From the NCBI GenBank assembly GCA_020726285.1, contig DYSW01000011.1, positions 4,508-43,904 on the forward strand: a stretch of 39,397 nt of DNA, written 5' to 3'. Made by a program: the position numbers and the translations under genes. A model generated the notes under the pieces. It was not told the origin of the DNA. It saw nothing but the letters and a program-made list of their open reading frames with translations, and ran no database searches. Of this stretch, positions 27,894-36,677 are shown piece by piece (the first letter of the stretch is position 1; each line of letters opens with the position of its first letter). The DNA is from Melioribacter roseus. GTDB taxonomy: Bacteria; Bacteroidota; Ignavibacteria; Ignavibacteriales; Melioribacteraceae.

Positions 27894-29527
27894 TTGTTTT
27901 CCTTTTCGTGTGAAAATTGTTTGGCAGCCGAAATAAATTCACGGAAAAGTGGATGAGCTTGAGTTGCTCGTGATTTTAATTCCGGATGAAATTGGCATGC
28001 TACAAACCAAGGATGATTATTCAATTCAATCATTTCTACTAATTCTCCATCTGGAGAAGTACCGCTTATTATTAAACCAGCTTTTTCTAAATCTTTCCGA
28101 AATTTGTTATTAAACTCATATCGATGTCTGTGTCTTTCAGAAATTGTTGTTTTTTTATAAGCTTTTATTGCTTTTGTACCTTTTAAAAGTTCGCAAGGAT
28201 ACGCACCAAGTCGCATATTTGCACCTTTTGTTTTCAGATTTCTTTGTCCGGGCATAATATCGATTACAGGATATTTTGTTTTTTTGAATTCAGCACTATT
28301 TGCATTTTTCAGACCAGCAACGTTTCTTGCAAATTCGATAACCGCAGTTTGCAACCCAAGACAAATTCCAAAAAATGGGATTTTGCTTTCGCGAGCAGCT
28401 TTTATTGCTGAGATTTTACCTTCAATTCCGCGATCGCCAAAACCACCTGGTACTAAAACTCCGTCATATTTTTTAACAATTTCTTTTGCATTCGATTCAT
28501 TTATTTCTTCGACACTAAAATAATCTGCTTTTACAACAACATCATTTTCAGCACCAGCATGAACAAATGCTTCCATTATACTTTTATAAGCATCGGGTAC
28601 TTCAACATATTTTCCTGCAACAAGTATCTTTACAACTCCGCTTGGCGATTTTATCTTTCTTACAAAATCTTTCCATTCATCAATATTAAGTTTGGAATCG
28701 TTTAATCTTAATTCTTTCAATACATTTTTATCGAAATTTTGGCGAGTTAAAGCAAGGGGAACTTCATAAATTGTAGATGCATTGAATGCTGAAATCACGT
28801 TATTTTTATGAACATTGCAGGAATTCGCAATTTTCTCTTTTATTTCTTTAGGTAATTCTTCATCAGAACGACAGACTAAAAAGTTCGGTTGAATACCTAA
28901 TTCTAACAAATTCTTTACACTGTGCTGAGTTGGCTTTGTTTTCAATTCTCCAGCAGCTTGAATATAAGGAACATATGTTACGTGAATTGAAATTGCGTGA
29001 GCTTTTCCCAATTCAATCACCGCTTGTCTAATTGCTTCTAAAAATGGTAAACTTTCGATATCGCCAACTGTTCCGCCAATTTCAGTTATTATTATATCAT
29101 ATTTTTTAGTATCAGCTAAAAAATATATTCTTCTTTTAATTTCATCAGTAATATGAGGAACTACTTGAACAGTGGCACCAAGGTAATCACCTCTCCTTTC
29201 CTTTGAAATAACTTCGTAATAAACTTGTCCGGTTGTTGTATTGTTATTTTTCGTCATACAAACATCTAAAAATCGTTCATAATGCCCCAAATCCAAATCT
29301 GTTTCCGCACCATCGTCAGTAACAAATACTTCTCCGTGTTGAAACGGTGACATAGTCCCAGGGTCAACATTTATATAGGGATCAAGTTTTTGAATTGTTA
29401 CAGAATAACCTCGTTGTTTTAGCAGAAGTCCGAGCGATGCAGCAGTAATTCCCTTTCCTAATGAAGAAAGCACACCACCAGTAACAAAGATGAATTTTAC
29501 ATTTTTTGGATGTTTGATTTTTAACAT
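27890..29527 (-). CDS. pyrG: CTP synthase
   Basis: CTP synthase aminates UTP to CTP. The 545 residues have the amidoligase domain ([58 protein letters not shown]). A class I glutaminase domain follows with Cys389 in GICLGLQ and His514-x-Glu516 in FHPE. Where most CTP synthases have LGMQ, this has LGLQ. The start ATG 29527 lacks a Shine-Dalgarno sequence and adds about 7 residues before the usual N-terminus. A TATTTTTG element lies 27 bases upstream. Its stop overlaps the TPR gene. Confidence 0.98.
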   Translation of the reverse strand: MLKIKHPKNVKFIFVTGGVLSSLGKGITAASLGLLLKQRGYSVTIQKLDPYINVDPGTMSPFQHGEVFVTDDGAETDLDLGHYERFLDVCMTKNNNTTTGQVYYEVISKERRGDYLGATVQVVPHITDEIKRRIYFLADTKKYDIIITEIGGTVGDIESLPFLEAIRQAVIELGKAHAISIHVTYVPYIQAAGELKTKPTQHSVKNLLELGIQPNFLVCRSDEELPKEIKEKIANSCNVHKNNVISAFNASTIYEVPLALTRQNFDKNVLKELRLNDSKLNIDEWKDFVRKIKSPSGVVKILVAGKYVEVPDAYKSIMEAFVHAGAENDVVVKADYFSVEEINESNAKEIVKKYDGVLVPGGFGDRGIEGKISAIKAARESKIPFFGICLGLQTAVIEFARNVAGLKNANSAEFKKTKYPVIDIMPGQRNLKTKGANMRLGAYPCELLKGTKAIKAYKKTTISERHRHRYEFNNKFRKDLEKAGLIISGTSPDGELVEMIELNNHPWFVACQFHPELKSRATQAHPLFREFISAAKQFSHEKENN

Positions 29528-29553
29528 GTTAAATCCGAAATATTAGTGTTTAG

Positions 29554-29561
29554 CAAAAATA
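29554..29561 (-). promoter_or_regulatory. -7 element TATTTTTG upstream of pyrG
   Basis: On the minus strand TATTTTTG, followed by C, matches the Bacteroidota TAnnTTTG element and ends 26 bases before the pyrG start codon. This gives a leader of about 20 nt with no ribosome-binding site. No clear -33 TTG partner was seen. Confidence 0.42.
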
Positions 29562-29623
29562 TGAATATTTAAAATTTATGTTTACAGTTATTTTTTCTAC
29601 GATTTTTTACACGTATTGATAAT

Positions 29624-29651
29624 AAAAAAAGGCGTCAAAAAGACGCCTTTT
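29624..29651 (-). terminator. rho-independent terminator of the DUF2723 unit
   Basis: On the minus strand GGCGTC, a TTTTT loop, GACGCC and seven T form a compact GC-rich hairpin just after the DUF2723 gene stop. It separates that unit from pyrG. Confidence 0.93.
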
Positions 29652-29666
29652 CTTAATCAAAATTGA

Positions 29667-32600
29667 TTATTCATTGTTTTTGAGAGCTGTGAATTTTTTT
29701 CTTAATCCATCAACTGTTTGGTCGCCTGGGATAAGTTTTTCTAACTTATCAACAACTTTTAATGCTTTTTCGTACTGATTTGTATTTTCATAGATTTCAA
29801 ATAATAATCTGTATGGATTATAAGTATTAGTAAGATTATTTGGGTTAGTTTCTATCATCTTCCAAGCAAGTTTTTCAATTTCTTTGGAAATTTCATTGTA
29901 TTTGTTGTAATTACCAACTTGTCTATAAATTCCAGCTACGTCAAATAGTAAACGATAATCAAGTTCAATTCTCTTTCTTGGAATGTAATGTTCCATTTTA
30001 TCAAGAGTTTTTGTAACCATTTCGTTATTTTTTTCAACATAAAGATAATACAAAGCAAGTCGGATGAATGAATTTCTATAATTTTGAACTAATCTCATTT
30101 CACTTGAATTGAAAAATACGCTTTCGTCAGATAAACCACGGAATTTTAACCCTGGGCGGTAATTTGCAGAATATTCTTCAGGATTTGAATCGAATAGTTG
30201 GGCTTTCATAATTGGTTCATCAATAAAAATTAAATCATTTTCTGAACGTTCTGGTACTAACCGATATGCTAGTCCTTCCATTTTCATGTAATTATCCATT
30301 CCAATTCGGGCATCATCAGCACAAGTAACAGAAAAATAAATTGGTCTTTCCCAATTAAAACTTTTCACAATATCTAAAACGGCAATGTCCTGGGCACGTA
30401 CAGCTTGAATTGTTCCGTAGTTTAAAGTGGGTTTCATCTTCCAAACAATTTTATCTACTTTTTCCCAAACGGAATTTGTGTTTTTTGATGTTTTTATTTC
30501 ATTCCCAGATTTAATTTTTTCGATTTTTGCATCATTTAGTGAATTTGAATCTAAATTCAATTCTTTTGGAACATCAATCGAAACTGTTATTTCTTCCCAT
30601 CTTGATGGACTAAGTTGAGCAATTTCATCATCTGTAAGTGCAAATTTCACTTTCATTGCACCATAAGGACTTTGATTTTTCAATTGGTCAATATACCAAG
30701 GAGTATTTAACAAACTTAAATTTGCTATTCTAACATCTCGACGAATTCCTTCAACATCTTGTAAGTACCAAAGTGGGAAAGTATCATTATCGCCATTGGT
30801 GAAAAGAATTGCATTAGGTGCCACACTTTGCAATAAATTGTAAGCATAATCCCAAGGTAAATAATTGTTTGATCTATCGTGTGAAGGATAATTCTTTATA
30901 AACATATTTACGGGAACAAGAATGAATGCAGCAATTGCAGTAGAAATTGCAAGTACTTTATAAGATTTTGACAATTGTTTAACATCCTGAATCATTTCGA
31001 TTAGACCTCGAACTCCCAATCCAACCCAAATTGAAAAGACAAAATAAGCTCCAACATAGAAATAATCTCTTTCACGTGGTTGTGGTTCCTGACTATTAAA
31101 ATAAATTGCCATTATGTAACCGAGCATCATAAACAACAGCATAAAAACGGAAGCCATTTTCCAATCTTTTCTGAAATGCCAGTAAATACCTAATAATCCA
31201 AGTAAAAATGGAATTCCCCAAAGTTGGTTAAAATCAATTCCAGTATCTTGTTCTGTTGATTCTCTTCCAATATAGTTGAATAACAAATATCTTGTAACCA
31301 TGTGTTGGAATTGATAATTTACAAAGAAATCAAAATCGCTCGAATATTTTGTGTACATTTCTTGGTGCATTGGTTCTGCAGAATATCTTCTTCGGAAAAC
31401 TGGTGCTTCGCCATATTGTTCTCGATTTAAGTAACTCATAAAACCGTTAAATGTTTTTGGATTATTCAAATTAATTGGAGTATTCTGATTTGCACGAATA
31501 ATTATCATTGTATAAGTTGTAAAGCCAATCAAAACAAAAGCAAAACTGAGCAAAAGCACACGAACTAATTCCAAACCTTTCTTTTTTGCCCAAAATGATC
31601 CACCAATTGTGGCAACAAAAAATAGCGTAAAGATAAAGATGTCAATAAAAGAATTATCAGTACCAACTGCTTGAAGTACGTTTGGAACATATTTTACAAT
31701 TATTGGATAAACAAGAACAAGTCCTAAACCACCAAAAACAATTGGGAAATAGATTGAATTCTTGTTGAATAACTTTTTGAAGAAAACACCAATAAATACT
31801 ACTGAAATTCCTAAAAAGATGAAAATAAAACGTTTGTCAGTTGCTCTGTATTCATCTAGTGAAGGGGCAACTGTGTTTGTAAAAGTTGTCCAAAGTGCAA
31901 TTGCAATTCCTAAAAGCAAAACTGAATGAATCAATAAAAAATAACCAGATTGTTTTAGAATTTTTTCATCTGTAATGTATTTCTTGAAATAAATTAACAT
32001 TATTATCGAAGGAATTGCAAGTAACGACATTAAATGCACGCCTGTCGAAAGTCCCATTAAATAAGCAATAAAATAAATGTATCTATCACTACCTTCTTCT
32101 TCAGCTTTTTCAAACCAAACTAGAACTAAATAAACTGCAAATGCCATCAAAAATGTAGCAAGTGCATAAACTTCTGCTTCAACTGCATTGAACCAAAAAG
32201 TATCGCTAAAACTTAAAGATAAAGCCCCGATTGCCGCAGAAATGAAAGTCAATATATTTTCAAAAAGCGAATTCTCGTTTTGTGAGATTTTACGAGCATT
32301 ATTTATCAGTTTTACAACAATTAAATAGAGGAACAAAATCGCAAAAGCACTTGAAACAACAGAAATCATATTTACTTTCAGTCCGATGTTCAAATCAATG
32401 GGAAGCATTGCAAATATTCTACCAAGAATTAAGAAAAACGGTGTCCCGGGTGGATGAGGAACTTGCATTCCGTATGCTGATGCAATAAATTCTCCGCAAT
32501 CCCAAAAAGGAACGCTTGGTTGAACTGTTTGTAATCCGACAATAAGCGATACAAGAAATACTAAAGTTCCTATTGCATAATTAATATATTTTGAATTCAT
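29667..32600 (-). CDS. DUF2723 / TMEM260-like GT-C membrane protein, probable protein O-mannosyltransferase
   Basis: A large (977 residues) multipass protein. The N-terminus shows QPSVPFWDCGEFIASAYGMQ followed by PHPPGTPFFLILGR, the hallmark of DUF2723; Asp34 and Glu37 are candidate catalytic acidic residues of a GT-C fold. About a dozen hydrophobic helices fill roughly 1-590, interrupted by a loop with REQYGEAPVFRRR. A soluble C-terminal part (about 600-977) contains LFTNGDNDTFPLWYLQDVEGIRRDVR and ends in TPR-like helices. The human relative TMEM260 is a protein O-mannosyltransferase, so lipid-linked sugar transfer to exported proteins is inferred. It is downstream of a methyltransferase (13-base gap) and ends at a strong terminator. 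Confidence 0.9.
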   Translation of the reverse strand: MNSKYINYAIGTLVFLVSLIVGLQTVQPSVPFWDCGEFIASAYGMQVPHPPGTPFFLILGRIFAMLPIDLNIGLKVNMISVVSSAFAILFLYLIVVKLINNARKISQNENSLFENILTFISAAIGALSLSFSDTFWFNAVEAEVYALATFLMAFAVYLVLVWFEKAEEEGSDRYIYFIAYLMGLSTGVHLMSLLAIPSIIMLIYFKKYITDEKILKQSGYFLLIHSVLLLGIAIALWTTFTNTVAPSLDEYRATDKRFIFIFLGISVVFIGVFFKKLFNKNSIYFPIVFGGLGLVLVYPIIVKYVPNVLQAVGTDNSFIDIFIFTLFFVATIGGSFWAKKKGLELVRVLLLSFAFVLIGFTTYTMIIIRANQNTPINLNNPKTFNGFMSYLNREQYGEAPVFRRRYSAEPMHQEMYTKYSSDFDFFVNYQFQHMVTRYLLFNYIGRESTEQDTGIDFNQLWGIPFLLGLLGIYWHFRKDWKMASVFMLLFMMLGYIMAIYFNSQEPQPRERDYFYVGAYFVFSIWVGLGVRGLIEMIQDVKQLSKSYKVLAISTAIAAFILVPVNMFIKNYPSHDRSNNYLPWDYAYNLLQSVAPNAILFTNGDNDTFPLWYLQDVEGIRRDVRIANLSLLNTPWYIDQLKNQSPYGAMKVKFALTDDEIAQLSPSRWEEITVSIDVPKELNLDSNSLNDAKIEKIKSGNEIKTSKNTNSVWEKVDKIVWKMKPTLNYGTIQAVRAQDIAVLDIVKSFNWERPIYFSVTCADDARIGMDNYMKMEGLAYRLVPERSENDLIFIDEPIMKAQLFDSNPEEYSANYRPGLKFRGLSDESVFFNSSEMRLVQNYRNSFIRLALYYLYVEKNNEMVTKTLDKMEHYIPRKRIELDYRLLFDVAGIYRQVGNYNKYNEISKEIEKLAWKMIETNPNNLTNTYNPYRLLFEIYENTNQYEKALKVVDKLEKLIPGDQTVDGLRKKFTALKNNE

Positions 32601-32613
32601 TTTTCACCTAAAA

Positions 32614-33285
32614 TTATTTTTTTGTAATAATGCACAATTCTGTATAACCACTTTTCAGAAATGATTTTTCCCATTTTGGTTGAAATGAAATATCAAATAA
32701 TTTCATAGCAAAACCATTCAGACTAAAAGGATCAATTCCGATAATATCAATTATCTTCCAATTGTTTGATAAAAATAAATCTATTAACATTTTTTGTGTG
32801 TACGATTTTTCGTAACCGTGTTGCCAATTGCCAAAGTGTATAATTTGATACAATTGCCAAAGCGAAAACCTTGCTGGAATAAAAGTAACCATAATTCCAT
32901 TTGGTTTAAGAATACGTTTCCATTCATCAATTAGTGGCTTTTCATCGCGAAAATGCTCCATTAATCCAGAACTATAAACCAAATCGAATGTTTCATCATC
33001 AAATTTTGTGTCAGAAGCATCAGCTAAAACTGTATTTGGGATTCTTTGTTTCACCAAATTTACAGCCTCAAGACTATTATCCAAAGCAAAACAATTGCAA
33101 TTTGGCAATGTTTCTTTTAATAAGGAAATATTTGAGCCGAAACCACAACCAATTTCAATTACGCTTTTCTCATTTCCTTCAATAATATTAAAATATTTCT
33201 GTAAGATTTTATTACGTTCGAAAATTAGCCATTTTTCTGCTTTAGAAGTGGAATAAGTCTTCCAATAATCATTCCAAGAAATCAA
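32614..33285 (-). CDS. class I SAM-dependent methyltransferase
   Basis: The 223 residues have motif I VIEIGCGFGSNISLL, an acidic end of strand 2 (ALDNS), VLADASDTKFDDETFDLVYSSGLMEHF (motifs II and III) and ILKPNGIMVTFIP. This is the Methyltransf_11 type; the substrate is unknown. It overlaps the small upstream gene by ATGA and precedes the DUF2723 glycosyltransferase, so a substrate linked to glycan or lipid carriers is possible. This is inferred from context only. Confidence 0.87.
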   Translation of the reverse strand: MISWNDYWKTYSTSKAEKWLIFERNKILQKYFNIIEGNEKSVIEIGCGFGSNISLLKETLPNCNCFALDNSLEAVNLVKQRIPNTVLADASDTKFDDETFDLVYSSGLMEHFRDEKPLIDEWKRILKPNGIMVTFIPARFSLWQLYQIIHFGNWQHGYEKSYTQKMLIDLFLSNNWKIIDIIGIDPFSLNGFAMKLFDISFQPKWEKSFLKSGYTELCIITKK

Positions 33286-33509
33286 TTTTCAACCTCTTTC
33301 TTGAATAGGGAATTTAAGTCGCGTTTTGGTTGATTTTTATAGTGTTTTTCGTACAAACTTTTCAGTTTCCTCATCGAAATTGTATCCAAATCTTCATCAT
33401 CTTTATGTCGCTTCAAAAATGATTTATACAAATCTTTATCAGCAAAACTAAATTTATGCTCAAAACTTCGTAAATCTTCAAATATCTTTTTCTGTTCTTT
33501 GTAACTCAT
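33282..33509 (-). CDS. small charged protein of unknown function
   Basis: I do not recognise this 75-residue protein. It is rich in Lys, Asp and Glu, lacks a signal peptide or membrane segment, and looks helical (SYKEQKKIFEDLRSFEHKF; ISMRKLKSLYEKHYKNQ). AAAGGA lies 4 bases before its ATG, and it overlaps the methyltransferase gene by ATGA. Both facts support it as a real gene and first of its unit. Confidence 0.7.
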   Translation of the reverse strand: MSYKEQKKIFEDLRSFEHKFSFADKDLYKSFLKRHKDDEDLDTISMRKLKSLYEKHYKNQPKRDLNSLFKKEVEN

Positions 33510-33572
33510 AATCCTTTAAAATTGACCGCAAAATATAAGAAAATATATGCTGTTTTTAATATTCCGATTGAT

Positions 33573-34673
33573 TTATAAAATTGATTGAATTTTATCAAGA
33601 AAATTATCAGCGGATTTCTCCCAAGTGAAATTTTTTGACCAAGTAAACGCATTCTCAGATAATTCATCTCTTAAATTTTTATTTTCTAAAAGTTGAATTA
33701 TTCTTTGTGCAACTTCTTTTTTGTTTTCAGAATTCACCAAAAAGCCAGTTTTTCCGTGCTGAATTGAATCTTGCAAACCTTCAACATTTGCTCCAATAAC
33801 CGGAGTTTTCATTGCATTTGCTTCAATTACTGTAATTCCCCAACCTTCTTTCATTGCAAGAGTAACAAATATCCACGATTTCCCAAGATATTTTGCTTTT
33901 TCTTGTTCAGATAAAAATCCTAAGAATTTCACATTTTCCTCAAGGTTTTTCATTTTTACAAGATTTTCCAAATTATTCAAATTATCGCCTTTCCCAGCAA
34001 TTACAAATATCATATTTGGGAATTTTTCTAAAACAAGCGGAAGTGATTCGATTATTTTTTCAATTTGCTTATATTTTTTTATTCGCCCAATGTATGAAAT
34101 CAGCGGAAATTCGGACTTTTCGATTTTTGTGTTTTCAAAAATTGTATGATTTATCCCATTATAAAGAAAATCAATTTTACTACTTTCTATTCCTAATTGA
34201 ATAAGTTCATTTTTTGTGCTTTGGGAAACTGTGAAAAAATGCGTTTTTGAATAACTTTTTGCAATTCTCTGTTCTTTCCAAATTATGTATTTTGCCAAAG
34301 GAAACGCAATTTCTTGATATAGCGATTTTCCGTGAATATGGTGGATAATTGCGACAACTGGTATTTTGGCATATTTTGGAATTTCGAGGGGAATTTTTGA
34401 AATATCATCAACAATCAAATCAAATTTCTCATTTGCAAGATTTTTCAGATAAAACCTTTTGAATTGCTTGTCGAACAAATATTTATTTCCAATTCTAAGA
34501 ATTTTAATTCCGTCAATAATTTCTTCTTTTGGCGAATTTCCAAATGCGTGCGAAACTTGAACAACTTCATTCCCTTTTGCGGCAATTATCTTAAAAATCT
34601 CATGTAAATGAATTTCAGCTCCGCCCATTTCGGGATTTTTTATATCTCGCCAATTTACTAACAGAATTTTCAT
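33573..34673 (-). CDS. glycosyltransferase family 4
   Basis: A 366-residue GT-B enzyme. The N-terminus WRDIKNPEMGGAEIHLHEIF carries the GGAE loop of GT4 enzymes. IHHIHGK, FFTVSQSTKNEL and FLYNGINHTIF follow, and the donor domain has ISYIGRIKKYKQIEKIIESL, FVIAGKGDN, VKFLGFLSEQEKAKYL and EGWGITVIEANAMKTPVIG, with the E-x7-E donor-binding pair. It probably builds a surface glycan or glycolipid. It is divergent from the GT2 gene and separated by a 48-base gap. Confidence 0.92.
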   Translation of the reverse strand: MKILLVNWRDIKNPEMGGAEIHLHEIFKIIAAKGNEVVQVSHAFGNSPKEEIIDGIKILRIGNKYLFDKQFKRFYLKNLANEKFDLIVDDISKIPLEIPKYAKIPVVAIIHHIHGKSLYQEIAFPLAKYIIWKEQRIAKSYSKTHFFTVSQSTKNELIQLGIESSKIDFLYNGINHTIFENTKIEKSEFPLISYIGRIKKYKQIEKIIESLPLVLEKFPNMIFVIAGKGDNLNNLENLVKMKNLEENVKFLGFLSEQEKAKYLGKSWIFVTLAMKEGWGITVIEANAMKTPVIGANVEGLQDSIQHGKTGFLVNSENKKEVAQRIIQLLENKNLRDELSENAFTWSKNFTWEKSADNFLDKIQSIL

Positions 34674-34686
34674 CAGATTTTTCTTT

Positions 34687-34694
34687 TAACTTTG
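34687..34694 (+). promoter_or_regulatory. -7 element TAACTTTG upstream of the GT2 gene
   Basis: TAACTTTG followed by CAAAA matches TAnnTTTG and ends 27 bases before the ATG at 34722. No -33 TTG was seen at the right distance, so this is a half-supported promoter. Confidence 0.4.
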
Positions 34695-34721
34695 CAAAAC
34701 TCATTAAATTAATAATTTACT

Positions 34722-35366
34722 ATGCAAGTATACAAAAATTTTATGCCGAAAGTTTCGGTTGTTCTACCAACTTACAATCGTCAAAAATTGCTTGAAAGAG
34801 CAATAAATTCAGTAGTTGAACAAACTTTTCTTAATTGGGAATTGATTATTATTGATGATGGAAGCACAGATTTAACATTTGAAATTGTGAAAATTTTCCA
34901 GAATTCCCACGAAAACATCAGATATATCAAACAAACAAATATGGGATTGCCAATTGCACTAAATGCTGGAATTTCAATTTCTTGCGGAGAATTTATTACT
35001 TTTTTGGGTAGTGATGATGAATATAAATCCGATCATTTACAAAAAAGAATTGATTTTCTGAAACAATTCCCAGAAACTGCTTTTTTAAGCGGCGGTGTTG
35101 AAATAATTGGGTCACAATTTGTTCCAAATAAATGGAATCCGAAAGAATTAATTCATCTTTCAAAATGTGTTATTGGTGGAACTTTCTTTGGAAAGAAGGA
35201 AGTTTTTATTCGTTTAGATGGATTTCGTGATATTTCCTACAGCGAAGATTCCGATTTCTTTGAAAGATTGCAAAAAACTAACTTCATCTATAAAGAAGTA
35301 GATTTTCAAACATACATTTATCATCGCGAGAATCAAGATTCAATTACAAATTCCAAAATTTTTTAA
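34722..35366 (+). CDS. glycosyltransferase family 2
   Basis: A 214-residue GT-A enzyme. VSVVLPTYNRQKLLERAINSV and LIIIDDGSTD open the nucleotide-binding fold, GSDDEYKSDHL gives the metal-binding acidic motif, GGTFFGKKEVF follows, and SEDSDFFERL supplies the acceptor-side acidic pair. It is short for the family but complete in its core, with no membrane segments. ATG 34722 or the ATG 21 bases later could be the start; neither has a clear ribosome-binding site. The substrate is unknown. Confidence 0.9.
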   Translation: MQVYKNFMPKVSVVLPTYNRQKLLERAINSVVEQTFLNWELIIIDDGSTDLTFEIVKIFQNSHENIRYIKQTNMGLPIALNAGISISCGEFITFLGSDDEYKSDHLQKRIDFLKQFPETAFLSGGVEIIGSQFVPNKWNPKELIHLSKCVIGGTFFGKKEVFIRLDGFRDISYSEDSDFFERLQKTNFIYKEVDFQTYIYHRENQDSITNSKIF

Positions 35367-35367
35367 C

Positions 35368-35375
35368 TATTTTTG
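35368..35375 (+). promoter_or_regulatory. -7 element TATTTTTG upstream of the FKBP gene
   Basis: TATTTTTG followed by CAAC matches the Bacteroidota TAnnTTTG element exactly and lies 28 bases before the ATG. It begins right after the GT2 stop codon. No clear -33 element was seen. Confidence 0.42.
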
Positions 35376-35403
35376 CAACCGACTTTAAATAAAAAGGATA
35401 AAC

Positions 35404-36105
35404 ATGAAAAAAATACTGTTAGTTACAGTTCTATTTGCCGTAATTTCTTGCTCGCAAGAAGGCTACAAATCTTCAAAATTAGAAAATCAAAAAGATAGTG
35501 CAAGTTATGCAATTGGTGCAGACATTGCACGAACATTCAAAAGAACTAGTATCGAAGTTAATTCCGAAGCTCTTTATAAAGGTTTTTATGAATATTCTTC
35601 AGATACAACAAAAGTAAAAAGAACTATTAAAGAAGATGAAATTGCTACAATTTTGGAAAAATTTCAACAAAAATTAATTGCTGAAAAACAAGCACAATCT
35701 CAAAAAGATGGTGAAACAAATTTGAAAGCTGGAAAAGATTTCCTTGAAAAAAACAAATCAGTTGCTGGAGTTCAAGTTACTGCAAGCGGTTTGCAATATC
35801 AAATTGTAAAAATGGGAAATGGTCCAAAACCAACTTCTGAAGACAAAGTTAAAGTTCATTACACAGGCTCAACAATTGATGGAGCAATTTTCGATTCATC
35901 AGTTCAAAGAGGTGAACCAGTTGTATTTCCGCTTACTGGTGTTATTCCAGGTTGGACAGAAGGTTTAAAATTAATGCCAGTTGGTTCAAAATTCAAGTTC
36001 TTTATTCCATCTGAACTTGCTTATGGCGATCGTGGAGCAGGCGATGTAATTAAACCAAACAGTACTCTAATTTTTGATGTAGAATTAATTGGAATCGAAA
36101 AATAA
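35404..36105 (+). CDS. FKBP-type peptidyl-prolyl cis-trans isomerase lipoprotein
   Basis: A 233-residue envelope foldase. A lipoprotein signal ends in VISC (Cys16). An N-terminal dimerisation-type helical region (about 30-125, SYAIGADIARTFKR) follows, as in FkpA and Mip. The FKBP domain spans about 148-233: VKVHYTGSTIDGAIFDSS, VIPGWTEGLKLMPVGSK, AYGDRGAGDVIKPNSTLIFDVEL. The binding-pocket residues Tyr153, Phe163, Asp164, Trp184 and Tyr207 are in place. AAGGAT precedes the ATG. Its end overlaps the cupin gene by 17 bases. Confidence 0.96.
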   Translation: MKKILLVTVLFAVISCSQEGYKSSKLENQKDSASYAIGADIARTFKRTSIEVNSEALYKGFYEYSSDTTKVKRTIKEDEIATILEKFQQKLIAEKQAQSQKDGETNLKAGKDFLEKNKSVAGVQVTASGLQYQIVKMGNGPKPTSEDKVKVHYTGSTIDGAIFDSSVQRGEPVVFPLTGVIPGWTEGLKLMPVGSKFKFFIPSELAYGDRGAGDVIKPNSTLIFDVELIGIEK

Positions 36106-36433
36106 TTTTAACGATTTAATAAAAGGTAATTTTTTAAGGAATTTACCTAAAAATTTTTCAGAAGAGAGAATTGAAGAAATTTTCTCTTCTGAAAATATTA
36201 AAATTGAAAGAATAATTAGTGAAGGGCAAATATCACCCGCCAATTTTTGGTTTAATCAAGATAGAAATGAATTTGTTTATTTAATTTCGGGTGAAGCTGA
36301 GATAGAATTTGTGAATTTTCCAAAATCCAAACTTTTACCTGGCGATTATATTATTATTCCCGCAGAAACAAAACATCGAGTTAGTTACACTTCTGAAAAT
36401 GAACAGACCATTTGGCTTACTTTTTTTTATTAA
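36089..36433 (+). CDS. cupin-domain protein
   Basis: A 114-residue single-domain protein. Cupin motif 1 reads as FNQDRNEFVYLISGEAEIEF, where the usual histidines are replaced though the Glu and the closing GEAE are kept; motif 2 is LLPGDYIIIPAETKHRV with its histidine. Metal binding is therefore uncertain. The start is probably TTG 36089, inside the FKBP gene, with no ribosome-binding site; no ATG is available nearby, so coupling to FKBP translation is likely. Function unknown. Confidence 0.78.
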   Translation: MESKNNFNDLIKGNFLRNLPKNFSEERIEEIFSSENIKIERIISEGQISPANFWFNQDRNEFVYLISGEAEIEFVNFPKSKLLPGDYIIIPAETKHRVSYTSENEQTIWLTFFY

Positions 36434-36626
36434 CAGAATTTCAGATTCTGAGAAATAATAAAATTCGATTTTTTAGCAAAATGTACTTTGTTTTTGCAAC
36501 TTCAGAAATTTCCTTTTGTCTCAAAACTATTTTTTTGGTTTAATTCATTTCTCAATATTACTTTTAAGTTTCAATATTTGTTCAGTATGAATAGAGTTTG
36601 AACTCGTTACAAATCTAAGCACCAAA
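36434..36626. other. gap between the cupin gene and the lepA promoter
   Basis: Part of the longest gene-free stretch (36434-36677). It holds a small hairpin CAGAAT/ATTCTG at 36434-36450 just after the cupin stop, without a T-tract, and otherwise AT-rich sequence. No RNA gene, riboswitch or open reading frame of note was recognised. Confidence 0.6.
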
Positions 36627-36655
36627 TTGGATTTCCCTTTTGCTATCCGTATATT
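36627..36655 (+). promoter_or_regulatory. probable lepA-lepB promoter (TTGGAT, 17 bp, TATATT)
   Basis: TTGGAT at 36627-36632 and TATATT at 36650-36655 are 17 bases apart. The start point would fall about 15 bases before the lepA ATG, so the leader is very short. Confidence 0.45.
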
Positions 36656-36677
36656 TTCAAGTTAAATTTTGTAGGTT

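Noticed and set aside
36434-36450. CAGAAT/ATTCTG hairpin after the cupin gene as a terminator
   Set aside because: The stem has only four G-C bases in total and no T-tract follows.
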